From Dermatemys mawii (taxonomy: Eukaryota; Chordata; Testudines; Dermatemydidae), in assembly GCA_007922305.1 (NCBI GenBank), contig ML677334.1, positions 16,270,764 to 16,334,763 on the forward strand: DNA of 64,000 nucleotides, given 5' to 3'. A program made the position numbers and the translations under genes. Each line of letters opens with the position of its first letter. Position 1 is the first letter of the stretch. The notes below the pieces were generated by a model. That model was not told the DNA's origin. It worked only from the letters and a program-made list of their open reading frames with translations, and did no database searches. Of the stretch, positions 60,568-64,000 are shown one piece after another.

Positions 60568-62110
60568 CACCAGGCCATTTGTTTGATGGTGGTAAGGGGT
60601 GGCAACTAAGTGGTTTACCACATGATCTTTTCACAGACTTTTTATGGTCCCTGCCAGGAAATTGGTTCCCGAATCTGTAAGGATGTCGGAGGGCCAACCC
60701 ACCCTGGCAAAAATGTCTGTTAATGCATGGCACACAGTTTTAGCCCTGGTGTTGCTTAGAGCTACTGCTTCTGGCCATCGGGTAGTGAAATCCATGAAAG
60801 TTAGTATGTACTGCTTTCCTCTGGGTGTCTTTTTTGGGAAAGGACCCAGACTATCCACAGCTACTTGCTGAAATGGAACCTTAATTATGGGGAATGGCTG
60901 GAGAGGGGCCTTTACCTGGTCTTGGGTTTTTTTCACTTTTTGGCACACCTCACAAGACCGGACATAATTAGCAATGTCCTTGCCCATCCCTCCCCAGTGG
61001 AATGACTTCCCCACATGGTCTTTGGTTTTGTTCACCCCAGCATGCCCACTAGGGTGATCATGGGCTAAGCTCAGGAGCTTTACCTGGTACTTAGCTGGAA
61101 CTACCAACTGTCTTTGAGGCTGCCAGTCTTCCTGGTGTCCCCTAGAAAGAGTTTCCTTGTATAAAAGTCCATTTTTGACCACAAACCGGGATCGATTGGT
61201 AGAGCTGAGAGGCGGTGGGTTGCCCCGTACTGCCGCCCAAGCTTCCTGGAGGCTTTTGTCTGCTTTCTGTTTGGCCTGGAACTGTTTTCTTGTTGCTGGA
61301 GATATCAGTTCCTTACTGGGTTGTGGACTTGGGTTGAGTTCCTCGGGAAGTGATGGAGATGATGGGATTATTTTCATTGGTGGTGGACCGCTCTTCACTG
61401 GTGCACCTGGTTGCATTTCAGGCTCTGGCTGAGCCTCTTGGGTTAGCGTAGCTGCTGCTGTTAGTGCTGGCTCGAGGTTGCCCTCTGATGTTGGAGTGGT
61501 AGATGGGGTTGCAAGCGCTGGATTCAGTGCTGGAAATGGTTCAGGTGTTGGTTGATTTGCCAGTTCCGGTCCGGGGACTCGCTTGGGCTGTGTCTCTGGG
61601 ACTGGATTCTCCATGGCTGTTTCAGTCGTTGGTAGGGAATCTGGCTCCACCATCGTCGTCGCGGTTTCTGGTAACCCAGTTGGGCCCCTGGTGGAAGGCT
61701 CATGAACAGGGATAGGTGTGCAAGCTTTCTTAGCTTGGCTGTGGGTGACCATTCCCACCCTCTTGGCTAGCTTCACATGATTGGCAAGATCATTCCCCAG
61801 CAGCATAGGAATGGGATAATCACCGTAGACTGCAAAAGTCCACATTCCTGACCAGCCCTTGTACTGGACAGGTAGACTGGCTGTAGGTAAGTCGAAAGAG
61901 TTTGACTTGAAGGGTTGAATTGTCACTTTAACCTCAGGGTTGATTAACTTGGGATCCACTAAGGATTGGTGGATAAGTGACATTTGAGCTCCGGTGTCCC
62001 GCCACGCAGTAACCTTCTTTCCGCCCACTCTCACAGTTTCCCTTTGCTCTGAGGGTATTTGGGAGGTATCTGGGCCTGCGGACCTTGGGTGACTTTGGGG
62101 TAATGCACAG
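60568..62110 (-). pseudogene. Protease-integrase region of Gypsy pol
   Basis: Residues are counted from the Met codon at 62473-62475. The aspartic protease has AWRDTGAQMSLI (DTGA at 160-163) and PIPMLLGNDL (225-230). A Pro/Glu/Thr-rich linker spans about 250-395. The integrase zinc finger has His472, His478, Cys508 and Cys511. Two core catalytic Asp are Asp541 (VAVDSLGPFP) and Asp601 (ILTDSGTNF). An in-frame TGA lies at 60631-60633. Integrase continues past it to TPYHHQTNGLV, and the sequence joins the LTR just where the third catalytic residue (Glu) is expected. RT and RNase H are absent. It encoded polyprotein maturation and DNA integration, and is now inactive. Confidence 0.85.
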
Positions 62111-63069
62111 CATTCAGTTGGTGTTCTTGGGGCAGTTGACCTTAATATGCCCCAGCTTATTACATTTAAAACATCGCCCAGCTGACTGGTCACTGGGCCG
62201 AGGTTGGTTGCTGGAGATTGGTGGGGTGGAACGATGAGGTGTCTGGGTTTTTTTTGGGATGTAGATAGAGTTTGGGGCTGCCCCCTCTGATAGGATGTGG
62301 TCCCGGGTTGTGCCTTCTGGGATCCACTCCCACTGCTAGGTGTTTTTTTCTTTTTTGCCACCTCCACCCATCTGGTTCCAATCTCCCCCACCTCGATTAT
62401 AGTTTTGGGTTTCCCATCTTGGATGTGCCTTTCTATTTCCTCAGGAACACCCTCTAGGAACTGCTCCATTTGCATTAGGAAAGACAGCTCTTCATGAGAG
62501 TTAGCCTTTGCTCCTGATATTCAGGCATTCCAATTTTTTACAATGTGGTAGACATGTTGGGAAAAAGCCGTGTCCGGGTTCCACTTTAGGGCTTTGAACC
62601 ACCGACGGGCATGCTCGGGTGTTATTTCCATTCGGATTCGGGCCTGTTTTTTAAAAAGCTCATAACTGTTCATGTTTGCCTGAGGTATTTCTGCTGCCAC
62701 CTCTGCTAAGGGTTCACTGAGCTGTGGCCTCAGCTCCACCATATACTGGTTTTCAGGGAGGCTGTACCCAAAACAGGTCCTCTAGAAATTGGCTAAGAAG
62801 GCCTCTGTATCATCACCTGCCTTGTAGGTGGGGAATTTCCTGAGATGGAAAGCGGTACCTGGAAAAGGGTTGTTAGGCGGGGCTGGTATATTCTGCGCAG
62901 CCTGTGCCTTTTGTTACTCCAGTTTATGCTTCTGTCTCTCAATTTGGGCTTCCATAGCCCTTTTATGGGCGGCTTCCTCTCTCTCCATCAGCCTTTGATG
63001 TTCTCTTTGTCTTTCCTCAGCTTGGAATTTGGCTAATTCTAAATCCTTTTGGCCCTTACCACCTGTCAT
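62110..63069 (-). pseudogene. Gypsy gag with SCAN-like capsid region
   Basis: The likely start is the ATG at 63067-63069 (MTGGKGQKDLELAK). A charged coiled-coil follows (EERQREHQRLMEREEAAHKR). The capsid part contains SYELFKKQARIRMEITPEHA and, after a stop, QMEQFLEGVPEEIERHIQDG, which resembles the SCAN domain of vertebrate zinc-finger proteins. SCAN is known to derive from the capsid of Gmr1-like elements. In-frame stops lie at 62914-62916, 62782-62784 and 62521-62523. A CCHC zinc knuckle (RCFKCNKLGHIKVNCPK, 62126-62176) is readable only in a shifted frame, so indels flank it. No product is expected. Confidence 0.8.
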
Positions 63070-63595
63070 TTTAATCTTTCTGTGTTTAACTTACTAACTG
63101 AAAATTAAACAAAATTTTCTTATATCACTCAGAAATTCTCAGCAGGGTTTTAATCCTACGAGCAGAGGGAGAAAGACCCCCTACACTGATTCTCAGAAAA
63201 CTGAACTGACCAGTTTCCCCTCCCCCCAGGGACCCCTGGGATGGTTGCCTAGCACTTAATGAGCCTATTAAACTCTTAACTGCAAACCTGGGCTAGTCTC
63301 TGCTATCCAGCAGGAGAAAACCCTCTAAAAAACAAACAAACAAACAAAAAAAACCCTTCCGCTCCCTGCCCTCAGGCAGCTGAAAAAGACAAAGCGTAGA
63401 GCTATCTACAGCTTCAAAACCTGCAGAACAAGTTTTACCAGAGTGACCCCCTTGTGGTGTTTAACTTAACACCATTACCTGCTTTGTACTTGCTGAGAGG
63501 TCTCACCTTAGAAAAAAACTGCTGGAAATTTAAACTGCTTTTTGCAAAATTCTGTCTTTTAGATTCACAAAATTTCATCCCACCACTTCCAACAA
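63070..63595 (-). other. Gypsy 5' leader
   Basis: Untranslated stretch between the 5' LTR edge and the gag ATG. Directly inside the LTR edge the minus strand reads ttgttggaagtggtggg. A primer-binding site should lie here, but I could not assign the tRNA. An (AAAC)n run lies at 63328-63352. Confidence 0.6.
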
Positions 63596-64000
63596 TGTCA
63601 GGATTGCCTCCTCACTCTGAACTCTAGGGTACAGATGTGGGGACCCGCATGAAAAAAGAAATAACCTCCCCAAGCTTATTTTACCAGCTTGGGTTAAAAT
63701 ATTTTTCCCCAGAACACAGCTTCTTCTGTGTCTGGAACTAACTGCTGCCACCACCAAACTCAATTTAGGGTAGTTTGGGATCCTTCTTTCCCTTACCACT
63801 AACCCCCCAAACTTCTTCCTTCCCTGGGAAGCTTGAGAGAAAAAAACAAACCTCGCCTGTTCCTGCAAGACATGCCTGATCCAAAACCAGGATCTTACAT
63901 AATGAAAAACAAGCAGCCAGATTCTTAAAAGAAAGATTTTAATAAAAGAAAAGAAGAAAGGAATAAATCTCTTATAACCATCAATAGAACAGCATCTACC
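63596..64000 (-). repeat. 5' LTR of the Gypsy element (partial)
   Basis: It begins tgtcaggattgcctcc at 63596 and is nearly the same as 60094-60510 and the reverse complement of the solo LTR. It runs to the window end. From the solo LTR length of 788 bp, it should extend to about 64383. Confidence 0.9.

Larger units (their letters stand above)
60094..64000 (-). mobile_element. Gmr1-like Ty3/Gypsy retrotransposon (incomplete)
   Basis: Reading leftward from the window end: 5' LTR (partial, 63596-64000), leader (63070-63595), gag-protease-integrase frame (63069 to about 60568), then a truncated 3' LTR (60094-60566). No reverse transcriptase or RNase H occurs between protease and integrase. Published Gmr1-group elements have integrase before reverse transcriptase, and RT/RH would be expected after integrase. 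Here that part is deleted. A solo LTR of the same family is at 41835-42622. The element is dead but has a largely open frame, so it is not very old. Confidence 0.85.

Noticed and set aside
1..64000. tRNA or rRNA genes, CRISPR arrays, bacterial-type operons
   Set aside because: No cloverleaf-like segment, no spaced repeat array and no long compact genes. The composition and repeats are those of a vertebrate nuclear genome.

Overview
The window reads as non-coding nuclear DNA from a non-avian reptile, most likely a turtle and possibly a crocodilian. This rests on the repeat families, several recognised from memory: CR1 LINEs with reptile-type 3' ends, MIR/L2-like fragments, hAT and PIF/Harbinger elements and their short derivatives, and a Gmr1-like Ty3/Gypsy retrotransposon with a SCAN-like capsid region. 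I found no host protein-coding gene, tRNA, rRNA or CRISPR array. The DNA looks intergenic or deep intronic. One 104-bp stretch with good splice signals (35284-35387) is the only exon-like candidate.

Layout. 1-5300: a MITE remnant, a GC-rich hAT-like block, an LTR-like repeat broken by a 99-bp inverted repeat, and a solo LTR with an exact 5-bp target-site duplication (TSD). 5300-13300: mostly unique AT-rich DNA with MIR-like SINEs. 13300-16760: a hAT MITE, then a hAT element whose two ends are inverted copies of each other. That element has a perfect 8-bp TSD and carries a second hAT MITE inside its transposase. A CR1 3' end follows. 20050-23303: a decayed CR1 with recognisable ORF1 esterase and ORF2 remnants, broken by an LTR-like insertion and associated with a 313-bp direct repeat. 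23300-36350: unique DNA with TIR elements. 36352-37546: CR1 on the minus strand. 39905-42622: an LTR-like block and a solo Gypsy LTR. 44092-44241: a perfect 75-bp tandem duplication. 46990-48540: a hAT-like element between two copies of a 100-bp repeat. 49320-52968: LTR-like repeats and a CR1 on the plus strand. 53567-55767: a decayed PIF/Harbinger transposon. 60094-64000: a Gypsy element on the minus strand that runs off the window.

The most informative element is the terminal Gypsy. Its single minus-strand reading frame runs gag (coiled coil, SCAN-like capsid region, zinc knuckle), protease, a proline-rich linker, then integrase. No reverse transcriptase lies between protease and integrase. 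That is the domain order known for the Gmr1 group, not for ordinary Ty3/Gypsy elements. The copy is dead: it has in-frame stops, frame changes around the zinc knuckle, and a deletion that fuses integrase to the middle of the 3' LTR. A solo LTR of the same family at 41835-42622 defines the full LTR and shows the 5-bp TSD.

There are no host genes here to form a pathway. The content is a record of nested insertions, local inverted duplications and tandem duplications. Repeat-family names were assigned by eye and need a repeat-library search for confirmation.
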